NCBI RefSeq assembly: GCF_018982885.2
Contig: NZ_CP081848.1
Location: forward strand, 3,596,001-3,660,000
Origin: Polymorphobacter megasporae
GTDB lineage: Bacteria > Pseudomonadota > Alphaproteobacteria > Sphingomonadales > Sphingomonadaceae
Direction: 5' to 3'
Length of the DNA: 64,000 bases
The position numbers were made by a program, and so were the translations under genes. Below the pieces are notes generated by a model. It was not told the origin of the DNA, searched no databases, and worked only from the letters and a program-made list of their open reading frames with translations. Of this stretch, positions 9,005 through 17,703 are shown piece after piece (positions within the stretch are counted from its first letter, which is position 1; each line of letters begins with the position of its first letter).

Positions 9005-10081
9005 TTATTCGAGCACTTTTTCGACATCCACGATGGTCATGTCGTGCATCTGGTTGAGGTAGCTTTCGAGGTAGCCCTTGTGCGAGGCGCCGACGATGAC
9101 CAGGCCACGGATGCCCGGGGCTTCGGCGAACATGTCACGGATATTCGATGCCATGCGCAGGTTGCGGGTCTCCCAGCCGCCGAGATAATTGCGGCCGAAG
9201 CGCGCCGCGGACGGCTCTTCGAGGGTCGCGCCGAAGTCGCTGTCGAATGTCAGTTTTTCTTCACCCGGAGCGTTGTAGGCGCGGTACAGCGCGAGCATCG
9301 CGCCCGGCTGGCCCAGCTTGGCGTCGAGCGCCGAACTCATCGCCTTGCGCTTGGCGGTGGCGGGGTTGTCCCACGCCTTCGAGATCGCCGCCTCAAACAG
9401 CTTTTCGTCGGCAACGGGTGCGTCGGCGGTGTGGTCGTCCATCGAATACACTCGCTCGAGCCCGAGCCGGGCGGCGAGCGCAGCGGCGATCAACAAGCTC
9501 TCGTCGTGTCTCGTACGCAGCTTTTCGAGCCGCGCGACCAACGTGTCGTCGAGGCCCTCCCCGGCATGTCGCTCACCCTCGGGAAGCCGGAGCCACTGGA
9601 CCAGCGCCGACGCGCCTTCACCGCCGGCGAGGAACATCGCCGCAAGACGGCGGCGATCGGCTGCTTTTGGTGATGCGGGCCACGTCGCCAGCAGGCGGCC
9701 CCACGCGGCGGTTGCGGCGGGCACATCGAGCCCGGTGGCTTTGGCGGCGGGCGCCGGATCCCAGCAATAGGTTTGGACGCTGTCCTTGAAGCGATCGGGA
9801 TAGTGCCGCATGAAATCGCACTGCGCGCCCGACAGCGCTTCGACGGCAATCGCCTGCGGTGCCCAAGCGGCGAGCCTGTCGAGGACCGGCTGCAATTGCC
9901 CCGCCTGAAACGCCGCCGGCATGCTCGACAGATGCGGGCTGCCAAGGACGAGCAACTGGTTTTTCGGGCCATGCTGCGGACCCTTGAGCTGACTGGTGTC
10001 GAACGGACGATAGGCCTGTGCCATCGCCACCGACGTCCCTGCGACAGCCGCGATCGCTACGAACAATTTCCAAACCCGCAT
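9005..10081 (-). CDS. DUF5694 (TraB/GumN-like) exported protein
   Basis: 358 residues with a Sec signal peptide ending at AMA-QA, so probably periplasmic. The motifs fit the DUF5694 branch of the TraB/PrgY/GumN superfamily: LLVLGSPHLS near residue 43, AIAVEAL near 75 and the C-terminal block VIVGASHKGYLESYL. Related proteins have been proposed to be metal-dependent peptidases, but the activity of this branch is not established. AAAGG precedes the ATG by seven bases. It lies 79 bases behind the DUF885 gene on the same strand and may share its transcript. Confidence 0.7.
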   Translation of the reverse strand: MRVWKLFVAIAAVAGTSVAMAQAYRPFDTSQLKGPQHGPKNQLLVLGSPHLSSMPAAFQAGQLQPVLDRLAAWAPQAIAVEALSGAQCDFMRHYPDRFKDSVQTYCWDPAPAAKATGLDVPAATAAWGRLLATWPASPKAADRRRLAAMFLAGGEGASALVQWLRLPEGERHAGEGLDDTLVARLEKLRTRHDESLLIAAALAARLGLERVYSMDDHTADAPVADEKLFEAAISKAWDNPATAKRKAMSSALDAKLGQPGAMLALYRAYNAPGEEKLTFDSDFGATLEEPSAARFGRNYLGGWETRNLRMASNIRDMFAEAPGIRGLVIVGASHKGYLESYLNQMHDMTIVDVEKVLE

Positions 10082-10160
10082 CCGGCAACCTTTTTTTAGA
10101 CACCTGTACTATTCGGGTAATACAGCTGGTCGGAAAAGGAAAGCCATTGCGGGCCGACGA

Positions 10161-11915
10161 TTATCGTGCCGGTTTCGCCTTCTCCGCCGCGATCCAAGCC
10201 AGCATCTCGCTCTCCATCGCGGGCAGCGGCACCGATCCCATGTTGAGCAATGTGTCGTGGAAGCGCCGCTGGTCGAAGCGGTCGCCAAGCTCGGCTTCGG
10301 CCTTGCCGCGCAACTCGCGCATCTTCATCTCGCCGAGCTTGTAGGCGAGCGCTTGGCCCGGCCAACTGATGTAGCGATCGACCTCGATCTCGATATCGAG
10401 CTTGGCGAGCGCGGTATGGCTGGCGAGATAATCGATCGCCTGTTGCCGGGTCCAGCCATCCTCGTGCAGCCCGGTGTCGATGACCAGACGGCACGCGCGC
10501 CACATCTCGAAGGTCTCGCGGCCGAACTCCTCATACGGCGTCCGGTACATGCCGAGCTTGGTCCCGAGCCATTCCGAATATAGGCCCCAACCCTCGCCAT
10601 AACCCGAGAAATAGGTTTCGCGACGGAAGGCCGGGCGATCGGGGGCCTCGAGCGCCATCGCCGCCTGATGGCTGTGCCCCGGTACGCATTCGTGGAGCGT
10701 CAGCGAGACGAGATTATACAGCGGCCGCGACTTGAGATCGTAGGTGTTCATCAGGCAGGCGCTGAGCCCGCCACGGCCCGAGGTGTATACCGGCGCGATC
10801 GCATCGGGCACCGGCTGGATGGTAAAGCGGTAACGCGGCAATACGGTAAAGACGTCCTTCAGCCGGCCATCCATCCGCTTGGCGACGAGCGCCGAGAAGC
10901 CGAGCAGCTCGTCGGGCGTCCGCGCATAGAATTGCGGGTCGCTGCGCAGGAAGGCGAGGAATTCGGGGAAACTGCCCTTGAAGCCGGTCAGCGCGATCGT
11001 CGCCTTCATGTCGGCATCGATCCGGGCGACTTCCTTGAGACCGATCGCGTGGATTGCCTCGGGCGTCAGGTCGAGCGTGGTGTATTCACGAATTTGGCTG
11101 CGGTAGAACGCCTTGCCGTCGGGCAGCGCGCTGGCAGCCAGCGTCTGGCGCGTGCCGGGCAGATAGGTGTCGCGGAAAAATCCGAGCAGCTTGCGATACG
11201 CCGGAGCCGTCTGCGCATCGATCACCGCGGCGGCTTCCGCGCGGAGCGCCGCCTGCTCGCTCGCCGAAATCGACGCCGGCATCGCATTGAATGGGTCGTT
11301 GAGCGGGTTGGCCGGACCGGCCATGGCAAAAGCAGCGATCGTTGCGTCGCGCCCACCGAGCGTGACGCGTGGCGGGGTGAAACCGCGTTGCAGGCCAGCG
11401 CGCATGTTCACGATATTCTCGTCGAACCAGCGTGGCACATCCTTGAGCCGGCCGATGTAGCGGCGATACTCGGCGGCGGTTTCGAGCGCCGAATACGGCT
11501 TCACATCGCCCCAGAAATAGGAATCGCTGTTGAGCGGGGCCTCGTAGGTCCGGTAGTCGATATTGGCGACCTGCGCGCGGAGCGATTCGGTGAGCACGGC
11601 AGCGTTAAGCCGTTGCTCGGGGGACAATTGAGCGGCCGGAATGCGACCGATCTTGTCGAGCACGTCCTGCCAATACGCGCGGCGACGGGTCCAGTCGGCG
11701 GCGGTGACCGCGGGGAAATGATCGTCGTCCTTGCTGCGCAGACCCTCGCTGACCTGCGCGAACTCCTTTTGGCGCCACACCCATTCGGCATCGTAGATTG
11801 CCTTGAGCTGCTGATCGGCGGGGCTGGCGACGGCGGCCGCAGCCGGTGCGGCACCAGCCAATGGCGGCGACACCACGATGATGCCCAAGGTCAATGCCAA
11901 ACCGAGAAGCTTCAT
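10161..11915 (-). CDS. DUF885 family putative metallopeptidase, exported
   Basis: 584 residues, starting with a signal peptide (MKLLGLALTLGIIVVS to AGA). DUF885 proteins carry an HExxxGH-type zinc motif, seen here as LHECVPGHSHQ, with the further conserved stretch YFSGYGEGWGLYSEWL about 25 residues later that would supply the third ligand. Probable role: a periplasmic peptidase of unknown substrate. ATG 11915 is chosen over the in-frame GTG nine bases earlier because AAGGGG lies eight bases before it and the signal peptide begins there. It is divergent from the LOV kinase, separated by 220 bases in which no clear promoter is seen. Confidence 0.8.
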   Translation of the reverse strand: MKLLGLALTLGIIVVSPPLAGAAPAAAAVASPADQQLKAIYDAEWVWRQKEFAQVSEGLRSKDDDHFPAVTAADWTRRRAYWQDVLDKIGRIPAAQLSPEQRLNAAVLTESLRAQVANIDYRTYEAPLNSDSYFWGDVKPYSALETAAEYRRYIGRLKDVPRWFDENIVNMRAGLQRGFTPPRVTLGGRDATIAAFAMAGPANPLNDPFNAMPASISASEQAALRAEAAAVIDAQTAPAYRKLLGFFRDTYLPGTRQTLAASALPDGKAFYRSQIREYTTLDLTPEAIHAIGLKEVARIDADMKATIALTGFKGSFPEFLAFLRSDPQFYARTPDELLGFSALVAKRMDGRLKDVFTVLPRYRFTIQPVPDAIAPVYTSGRGGLSACLMNTYDLKSRPLYNLVSLTLHECVPGHSHQAAMALEAPDRPAFRRETYFSGYGEGWGLYSEWLGTKLGMYRTPYEEFGRETFEMWRACRLVIDTGLHEDGWTRQQAIDYLASHTALAKLDIEIEVDRYISWPGQALAYKLGEMKMRELRGKAEAELGDRFDQRRFHDTLLNMGSVPLPAMESEMLAWIAAEKAKPAR

Positions 11916-12135
11916 GTCGCCCACCCCTTGCGCGGCATCTTGCGCACGCGCGCGCCGCAGCCATGGCTGTCATATCCGCGGCAATGCGAAATAACCAATC
12001 GAGCGAACGATACGGGCCAGGAACGTATTTTTTGAACCGGCCGCCGATTTCGGGGAGCGGCCACGCGTCGATACGCCGGCTGGCCGCGTTCAAGGTTTGC
12101 GACGACGCCGCGTGCATTTAAGGGACGGCAACCGA

Positions 12136-14745
12136 GTGGAGCAGCGCGTGCCTGATCAGATTCCGTCCGAGAATAGTCTCAGGGACGAACAGCGGATCTC
12201 GACCGAGATCGCCGGTATCGACCGGCATACCGATCCTTTCGTCGCGGCGGTCCACGCAACGCGGATGCCGATGATCATCACGAATCCGCGCCTGCCCGAC
12301 AATCCGGTCGTGTTTGCGAACGACTCGTTCTGTCGCCTGACCGGCTATCCCCGGGACGAAATTATCGGGCGTAACTGCCGCTTCCTCCAAGGGCCGGAGA
12401 CCGATCCGGCGACGACACAGGCGATCCGCGATGCCGTCCGCCGGGTCGATGCGCTCGAGATCGATATCCGCAATCACCGCAAGGACGGGGAGCCGTTCTG
12501 GAACCGGCTGCTGATGGCACCGGTCTACGATGCCGATCACCAACTCGCCTATTTTTTCGCGAGCCAGGTCGATGTCACGCTTGAGCGCGAGCGGCTCGCC
12601 GGCCTCGAGAGCGATAACGCCGCGCTGATGGCCGAACTGACGACGCGGTTCCGCACACAGCAGGAGCACGAGCGCGAACTCGATTTCGCCCTCAAGGCGG
12701 GCCGGTTCGGGACGTGGAGTCTCGATCTGCATACGCAGACGCTGACCAGTTCCGACCAGTGCAAGGCGCTGTTTGGACTCCCGCCGGAAGCGCCGTTCAC
12801 CCTGGAAGAGCGTAGCGCTGCAGTGATCGCGGAAGACAGGGGGAAGGCGGAAGATGCGCTCGCCCGCGCCATTGCGGACGGGGCAGATTACGAGGTCGAA
12901 TACCGCATCGCGTTGCCCGATGGCAGCTTGCGCTGGCTCGCGACACGGGGACAGGCCTTTTTCGATGCGCAAGGACAGCCACAGCGGCTCGCGGGCGTGT
13001 CGCTCGACATAACGCACGTCAAGCGGGCCGAGCGTCGCCGCCTGGCTCTTTCGGAGCTGAGCGACACGTTGCGCGATCTCGATGACGCGACCAACATTTC
13101 CTATGTCGCAGCCGAGGTGCTCGGACGGACGATGGAGGTCAGCCGGGCTGGCTATGGCACGGTTTACCGCGAATCCGAGACGATCGTCATTGCGCGCGAC
13201 TGGACCGGACCCGGCCTCGCCAGCCTCGCTGGGACACTGTCGTTTCGTGACTATGGCTCGTACATCGACGACCTCAAGCATGGCGACACCGTCATCGTCG
13301 AGGATGCCCGGATAGATCCGCGGACAATCGGCTCCGCGTCGTCGCTCGAGGGCATTTCGGCGCGGGCTTTCATCAACATGCCGGTCTCCGATCAGGGCGA
13401 GATGGCGGCGTTGCTGTTCGTTACCGACACCAAGCCGCGGAGCTGGCAGCCGGAAGATTTCGAATTCATGCGCGAGGTTGCCGAGCGCACCCATGCCGCG
13501 CGGGAGCGGCGCCGCGCCGAACGCGAGCTGGCCGATCTTGCGGCGTCGCTGGAGCAGCAGGTCGCGCATCGCACCGCCGAATTGATGACCGCCGAGGAAG
13601 CGTTGCGGCAGTCGCAAAAAATGGAAGCTGTCGGGCAGCTCACCGGCGGTCTCGCGCACGACTTCAACAATTTGCTGACGGTGATCCGCGGATCGGTCGA
13701 CCTCCTGCGGCGAACCGATGTCTCGCAGGAGCGCCGTACCCGCTATATCGACGCGATTGCCGACACGGCCGAGCGCGCTTCCAAGCTCACCAGTCAATTG
13801 CTTGCCTTCGCCCGGCGGCAAGCGCTCAAGCCCGAAGCGTTCGATGCCTGCGACAGCCTTCGCGTGATCCAGCCAATGATCCGGACGCTGGTCGGATCAC
13901 GCATCGCGATCACGCTCGACATTCCGGATCACGCCTGCGTCGTCGATGCCGATCGGAGCCAGTTCGACACGGCGCTCGTCAATATGGCAGTCAACGCCCG
14001 CGACGCGATGGGCGGCGAAGGAGCGTTGACGATGACGGTCGGGCTCGCAGACGGAAAGCCCGCCGTTCGAGCGCACCCGGCCGCAGCGGGCCGCTTCGTC
14101 ACGGTCGCGGTTCGGGACACTGGCACCGGTATCGCGCGCGACCAGATCGACAAGATCTTTGAACCCTTTTTCACCACCAAGGGTGTCGGCGAAGGGACCG
14201 GCCTCGGGCTCAGCCAGGTGTTCGGGTTCACCAAGCAATCGGGCGGCGATGTCCTCGTCGAAAGCGATTTGGGCGCCGGTGCGATCTTCACGATGTATCT
14301 GCCTGCATCCGCGAGCGACGCCCATACCCCGGTCGTTGCAACCAACACCGGGCTGCCGCTGGCTCGTGGCGCGTGCATCCTTGTCGTCGAGGATAATCCC
14401 GAAGTTGGCACCTTCGCCACCGAAGCCTTGAGCGAGATGGGCTATACGGCGGTCCTCGCGCCCGACGGGATGACGGCGCTCGACCGGCTGCGCGAAGACC
14501 GGGCACGGTTCGACGTGGTGTTCTCGGACGTGGTCATGCCGGGCATGAGCGGCATCGAGCTGGGCCAAGAAATCCGCCGCCTCTACCCCGATTTGTCCGT
14601 GATCCTGACCAGCGGCTACAGCACCGTGCTGGCGCAGGACGGGGCGCACGGTTTCGAGCTGTTGCACAAGCCATATTCAATCGACGAGCTGGCGAAGGTG
14701 TTGCGCAAGGTCACCGCCGGCGGCACGGGTCAGCTGGCCGGCTGA
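12136..14745 (+). CDS. LOV-PAS-GAF hybrid histidine kinase/response regulator
   Basis: Blue-light sensor kinase of about 869 residues. Order: LOV domain (about 35-140) with the photoactive-cysteine motif GRNCRFLQG (Cys about 81); a second PAS domain (about 175-290); GAF domain (about 300-440); coiled-coil linker; HisKA with phospho-acceptor His about 508 in GGLAHDFNN; HATPase with GTGLGLSQVFGF; C-terminal receiver with acceptor Asp about 798 in FSDVVMPGMSG. No membrane segment, so cytoplasmic. GTG 12136 is preferred (AAGGGA ten bases upstream); a TTG at 12097 is possible. The last 16 bases overlap the convergent esterase gene. Its partner is unknown; no output regulator lies alongside. Location near the photosynthesis cluster makes light control plausible but unproven. 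Confidence 0.88.
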   Translation: MEQRVPDQIPSENSLRDEQRISTEIAGIDRHTDPFVAAVHATRMPMIITNPRLPDNPVVFANDSFCRLTGYPRDEIIGRNCRFLQGPETDPATTQAIRDAVRRVDALEIDIRNHRKDGEPFWNRLLMAPVYDADHQLAYFFASQVDVTLERERLAGLESDNAALMAELTTRFRTQQEHERELDFALKAGRFGTWSLDLHTQTLTSSDQCKALFGLPPEAPFTLEERSAAVIAEDRGKAEDALARAIADGADYEVEYRIALPDGSLRWLATRGQAFFDAQGQPQRLAGVSLDITHVKRAERRRLALSELSDTLRDLDDATNISYVAAEVLGRTMEVSRAGYGTVYRESETIVIARDWTGPGLASLAGTLSFRDYGSYIDDLKHGDTVIVEDARIDPRTIGSASSLEGISARAFINMPVSDQGEMAALLFVTDTKPRSWQPEDFEFMREVAERTHAARERRRAERELADLAASLEQQVAHRTAELMTAEEALRQSQKMEAVGQLTGGLAHDFNNLLTVIRGSVDLLRRTDVSQERRTRYIDAIADTAERASKLTSQLLAFARRQALKPEAFDACDSLRVIQPMIRTLVGSRIAITLDIPDHACVVDADRSQFDTALVNMAVNARDAMGGEGALTMTVGLADGKPAVRAHPAAAGRFVTVAVRDTGTGIARDQIDKIFEPFFTTKGVGEGTGLGLSQVFGFTKQSGGDVLVESDLGAGAIFTMYLPASASDAHTPVVATNTGLPLARGACILVVEDNPEVGTFATEALSEMGYTAVLAPDGMTALDRLREDRARFDVVFSDVVMPGMSGIELGQEIRRLYPDLSVILTSGYSTVLAQDGAHGFELLHKPYSIDELAKVLRKVTAGGTGQLAG

Positions 14746-15677
14746 TCGCGCCAGATCCAGCGGAGCACGTCGCCAAGGATCGCACCGCCGTCGGCATCCG
14801 AATGCGCGCCTTCGGTCCAGGCATGATCCACGTCGTAGCGCGCGCCCTTGTCGCCCTCCGCATCGGCGTGCGTATTCGCCCAGTCGAACGCCTTGAGCAT
14901 CTGCTGGTTGGCGAGGAACCAGTTGCCGTGCTCGTTATCGAGGTCGCTGCGTCCGTCCTGCAGAAAAACGCGCAAGGGGCGGATCGGGCTTTTGCGGATT
15001 AGGCCCGGATAGGTGTCGCCGCCATAGACCAGCGGCGACCCATCCGCCCCGAGCTTAAGGCCGATCGAGGTGTAGCTGCCGATGAAGCTGATGACGTTGC
15101 CGAACGCCTCCGGATGCCGCCACGCCACCGTCCACGACGCGATTGCGCCGCTTGAGGTGCCGCCGATCGCTCGCCGCTTTGGATCCGCAGCAAACCGCCA
15201 TTTCCGCGCCACCGCCGGCAGCAACTCCTCCAGCGTCATGCGCGAATAGGAGTCGGACAGTGCGTCATATTCTTCGACCCGATGATCCGGGTTTTGCGTG
15301 CCGAGGGTGTCGGGATAGTGCGCCGACACATTGCCCGGCGTCACGAATATGCCGATCGTCGACGGAATAGCCTGCTGCTCGATCAGCTTGTCGAGCAGTG
15401 CCGGGACTGCGAGTGGCCCGCCCGGATTGATCGCGCGCTGCCCGTCTTGAAACACCAGCAAGTTGGGCGGCCGCGACGCGTCGTAGCCTGCCGGAACATA
15501 CACCCAGTAACGCCGCACGGTGCCGGGATAGACCCGCGACTGGAGTTCGAGCGGACCCTCGAGCCGCCCCTTGAGCGCCGCGGGCGCGCTTTGAACTGCG
15601 GACTCCGGCGGAGCGATGGGTTCCGCAGCACCAGCCCCCGTCGCAAGCAGCAGCGCCAAGATCAATGCCCGCATCAT
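14730..15677 (-). CDS. Exported alpha/beta-hydrolase esterase (enterochelin/feruloyl esterase-like)
   Basis: About 315 residues with a Sec signal peptide (MMRALILALLLATGAGAAEP). The alpha/beta-hydrolase fold shows RRYWVYVPAGYD, the nucleophile elbow GGTSSGAIA (Ser about 190) and FLQDGRSDLDNEHGNW before the acid; a C-terminal WTEGAHSDADG would supply the His. This resembles the esterase D/Fes group that includes bacterial feruloyl and acetylxylan esterases, which would fit the nearby xylan locus, but the substrate is not shown. GGGGAG precedes the ATG-ATG start. Tail-to-tail overlap of 16 bases with the LOV kinase gene. Confidence 0.78.
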   Translation of the reverse strand: MMRALILALLLATGAGAAEPIAPPESAVQSAPAALKGRLEGPLELQSRVYPGTVRRYWVYVPAGYDASRPPNLLVFQDGQRAINPGGPLAVPALLDKLIEQQAIPSTIGIFVTPGNVSAHYPDTLGTQNPDHRVEEYDALSDSYSRMTLEELLPAVARKWRFAADPKRRAIGGTSSGAIASWTVAWRHPEAFGNVISFIGSYTSIGLKLGADGSPLVYGGDTYPGLIRKSPIRPLRVFLQDGRSDLDNEHGNWFLANQQMLKAFDWANTHADAEGDKGARYDVDHAWTEGAHSDADGGAILGDVLRWIWRDQPAS

Positions 15678-15800
15678 CGTTTCTCCCCGTCCGCGCACGG
15701 TCTAGTACGGCCCTGCCCGTCACGCTGCCAACCGATCCAGATTCGACCGGAACCGCGGCGTGATATTATGCAACGCCCGCCCGCGCTGGTAAGCAGTCAC

Positions 15801-16508
15801 ATGGATACGCGCGTTACGGTCATCAGCGATACGCATTGCCGGCACGACGAGATCGACCTGCCCGCTGGCGACTTGCTGATCCACTGCGGTGACATGTTCA
15901 ATCTGTCGAGCAAGGCACCGCAACAACTTGCGGCAATGGATGAGTGGTTCGGGCGGCAAAAGTTCGCGCGGATCCTGTGCACGGGCGGCAATCACGACCG
16001 TCTGCTCCAAGCCGAGCTGCAGCGACGACCGCAGCCGTTTCGCAATGCTCATGTCCTGAAAGACGAAGTCGTCGAGTTTCGCGGACTCAAGATCTTCGGT
16101 GCGCCGTGGGTGCCCGAGCTCCGAACGCATGCCTTCTTCAAGGATCGAGCGGGCCTCACCGCGGCGTGGGCACAGGTTCCGGCCGATATCGACATCCTGA
16201 TCACGCATACGCCGCCGCAGGGCATTCTCGACACGTCGAGCAGGGGCCGGTCGTGCGGGTGCCCATCACTCGCCGACGAACTGAAGCGCATTGCGCCACG
16301 CGTTCACTGCTTCGGGCATGTTCATGCGGCGGCAGGCCGTCGACAGGTCGGCAAGACGCTGTACCTCAACGCCGCATCGCTCGACGGCGACACCGGCACG
16401 ATGCGCGCGCCGGTGATGTTCACCCTGTCGGCGACCGGTGAGCGTCAGCCATCCGCATCGTGGGGAGCGCGGATCGCGCAACGCTTGCTGGGCACTGCCC
16501 GGCGCTAG
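15801..16508 (+). CDS. Calcineurin-like metallophosphoesterase (MPPED/UPF0046 type)
   Basis: 235 residues carrying all dimetal signature motifs of the calcineurin-like superfamily: SDTH (about 9-12), IHCGDMF, CTGGNHD, ITHTPP and CFGHVHAA. The spacing matches the MPPED1/2-like group, whose members hydrolyse small phosphodiesters. No signal peptide or membrane segment, so cytoplasmic. The start is uncertain: ATG 15801 puts the first motif at the normal distance, while ATG 15768 adds 11 residues; neither has a good ribosome-binding site. It stands alone on this strand. Confidence 0.8.
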   Translation: MDTRVTVISDTHCRHDEIDLPAGDLLIHCGDMFNLSSKAPQQLAAMDEWFGRQKFARILCTGGNHDRLLQAELQRRPQPFRNAHVLKDEVVEFRGLKIFGAPWVPELRTHAFFKDRAGLTAAWAQVPADIDILITHTPPQGILDTSSRGRSCGCPSLADELKRIAPRVHCFGHVHAAAGRRQVGKTLYLNAASLDGDTGTMRAPVMFTLSATGERQPSASWGARIAQRLLGTARR

Positions 16509-16827
16509 CACGGTTCCGTAACACCGTTCGGATATCCAAGCCGACACGAAGCGACCGGCTTCGCTCGATCGATGCCTCTTCCGGATCAACGGCTTCGGAT
16601 TCATTTCGCGCTGGGCGTCGCGCATGAACCTGCGGCATCTGCAGCGGCGCCCGCCCCGGCTTATCGCACAGAGGTCGTCGCCGGCGCCAAGCGCCTCGGC
16701 CTGCCGCCGGGTCGGATTCATGAGATCCTTGATACCCCACAGCCAATCGCCCGTTGCATGAACCTACGTTTCGCCCGAGCGCATGGCCGAGCATGCAAAT
16801 GCCTTCAAAATCGGTGGGTCGCACCTG

Positions 16828-17157
16828 ATGACAGAGGGCAACCTCAATAAATACGGGCTGGGTCAGCGCGACGACACCACGTTTTTTTCAACCACTTCCG
16901 ATACCGACGCGATGCTGGCCGAAGCAGGCGGCGATCCACGTGAATTCGAAACATTACTGGGACTTCCTGCCAGGCAGCTCGATAACGATCGCCTCGTGCG
17001 CGTGGACTTTACGCCGGAAGCGATGAACGATCTTAACATGCGCATGCCGAGCGGGGCTGAGGCTGGCGCGAACGACCAATGGCTTCCCGACGGCTTTCTA
17101 CCTTCAGGGCAAAACGAAGCGGTCATCGATGGCGATCGCGCGTTGCCGTCGAATTAA
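16828..17157 (+). CDS. Small protein resembling a polymorphic-toxin C-terminal domain
   Basis: About 109 residues, no signal peptide, no membrane segment. Blocks such as GNLNKYGLG, DTTFFSTTSDTD and LVRVDF look like the fold entry of short effector domains found at the ends of polymorphic toxins; this is pattern resemblance only and no family is claimed. ATG 16828 follows GGTGGG by nine bases; an upstream ATG at 16783 would add 15 residues, and an in-frame stop at 16759 rules out fusion to a longer carrier protein. The next gene starts 20 bases downstream on the same strand. It could be an orphan toxin cassette or simply an uncharacterised protein. Confidence 0.5.
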   Translation: MTEGNLNKYGLGQRDDTTFFSTTSDTDAMLAEAGGDPREFETLLGLPARQLDNDRLVRVDFTPEAMNDLNMRMPSGAEAGANDQWLPDGFLPSGQNEAVIDGDRALPSN

Positions 17158-17177
17158 ACCACCGGGATCATCGGGCC

Positions 17178-17441
17178 ATGACACGCTTCGTCGACACGAA
17201 GGTTTGCCGATCGGGCAGATATAGCCTGGGACGGGACGGGACCGGGTCCTATTACCTGTCGATACCGCTCGCCAATCCGAGGATCGATTACGAAGAATAC
17301 TACCGCCTCGACTCGGACGAATTCGCTCGCTTCTTTGAGCTCGATCGGCTGGCGGAAGCATTCGCGGAAGAATGCCGCCAGCGGCGGCACGACGACCGCT
17401 TGATTCTCCCGCCCGGATCGGACCGGGGCACCGCGCAGTAG
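17178..17441 (+). CDS. Small acidic hypothetical protein, possible immunity partner
   Basis: 87 residues, acidic and rich in aromatic residues (SYYLSIPLANPRIDYEEYY), with an alpha-helical second half (FARFFELDRLAEAF). No known catalytic motif, signal peptide or membrane segment. It follows the toxin-like ORF by 20 bases in the same direction, the spacing expected for a two-gene unit. Size, acidity and position resemble immunity proteins, but this is inference; it could be any conserved small protein. A 7-base-stem hairpin follows it at 17459-17481. Confidence 0.5.
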   Translation: MTRFVDTKVCRSGRYSLGRDGTGSYYLSIPLANPRIDYEEYYRLDSDEFARFFELDRLAEAFAEECRQRRHDDRLILPPGSDRGTAQ

Positions 17442-17458
17442 AGAGGGCGGGAAATCAA

Positions 17459-17481
17459 CGCTCGCGAGACCGACGCGAGCG
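17459..17481 (+). terminator. Hairpin downstream of the small-protein pair
   Basis: CGCTCGC and GCGAGCG form a 7-base stem around a 9-base loop, 18 bases after the stop codon. There is no U-run, so termination is only possible, not shown. Confidence 0.35.
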
Positions 17482-17703
17482 GTCATCTCCCGAAAACTAT
17501 CTATCCAGGTCTCACGCTGGGTTGATGTGCGCACGGGAAATGGAGCCGATTGACCTGGCGTTTTGCAATGCCGCGGATGAAATGCTGCGGGATATAAAGC
17601 CGCCAGGGTAACGCCGTCGGCGACCACAAGGGCCAGGTCTGCGCGCCGCTCCAGTAACGCCGGCTTTGCGTAACGCGCGCGGCCTGTGTAGCGGAGGGCG
17701 TCA

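Noticed and set aside
8833-9027. 64-codon frame on the minus strand upstream of the receptor
   Set aside because: It runs through the 12-base hairpin at 8955-8983 and has no ribosome-binding site.
16509-16782. Gene between the metallophosphoesterase and the small-protein pair
   Set aside because: Open frames on both strands are Arg-rich shadows with no start signals.
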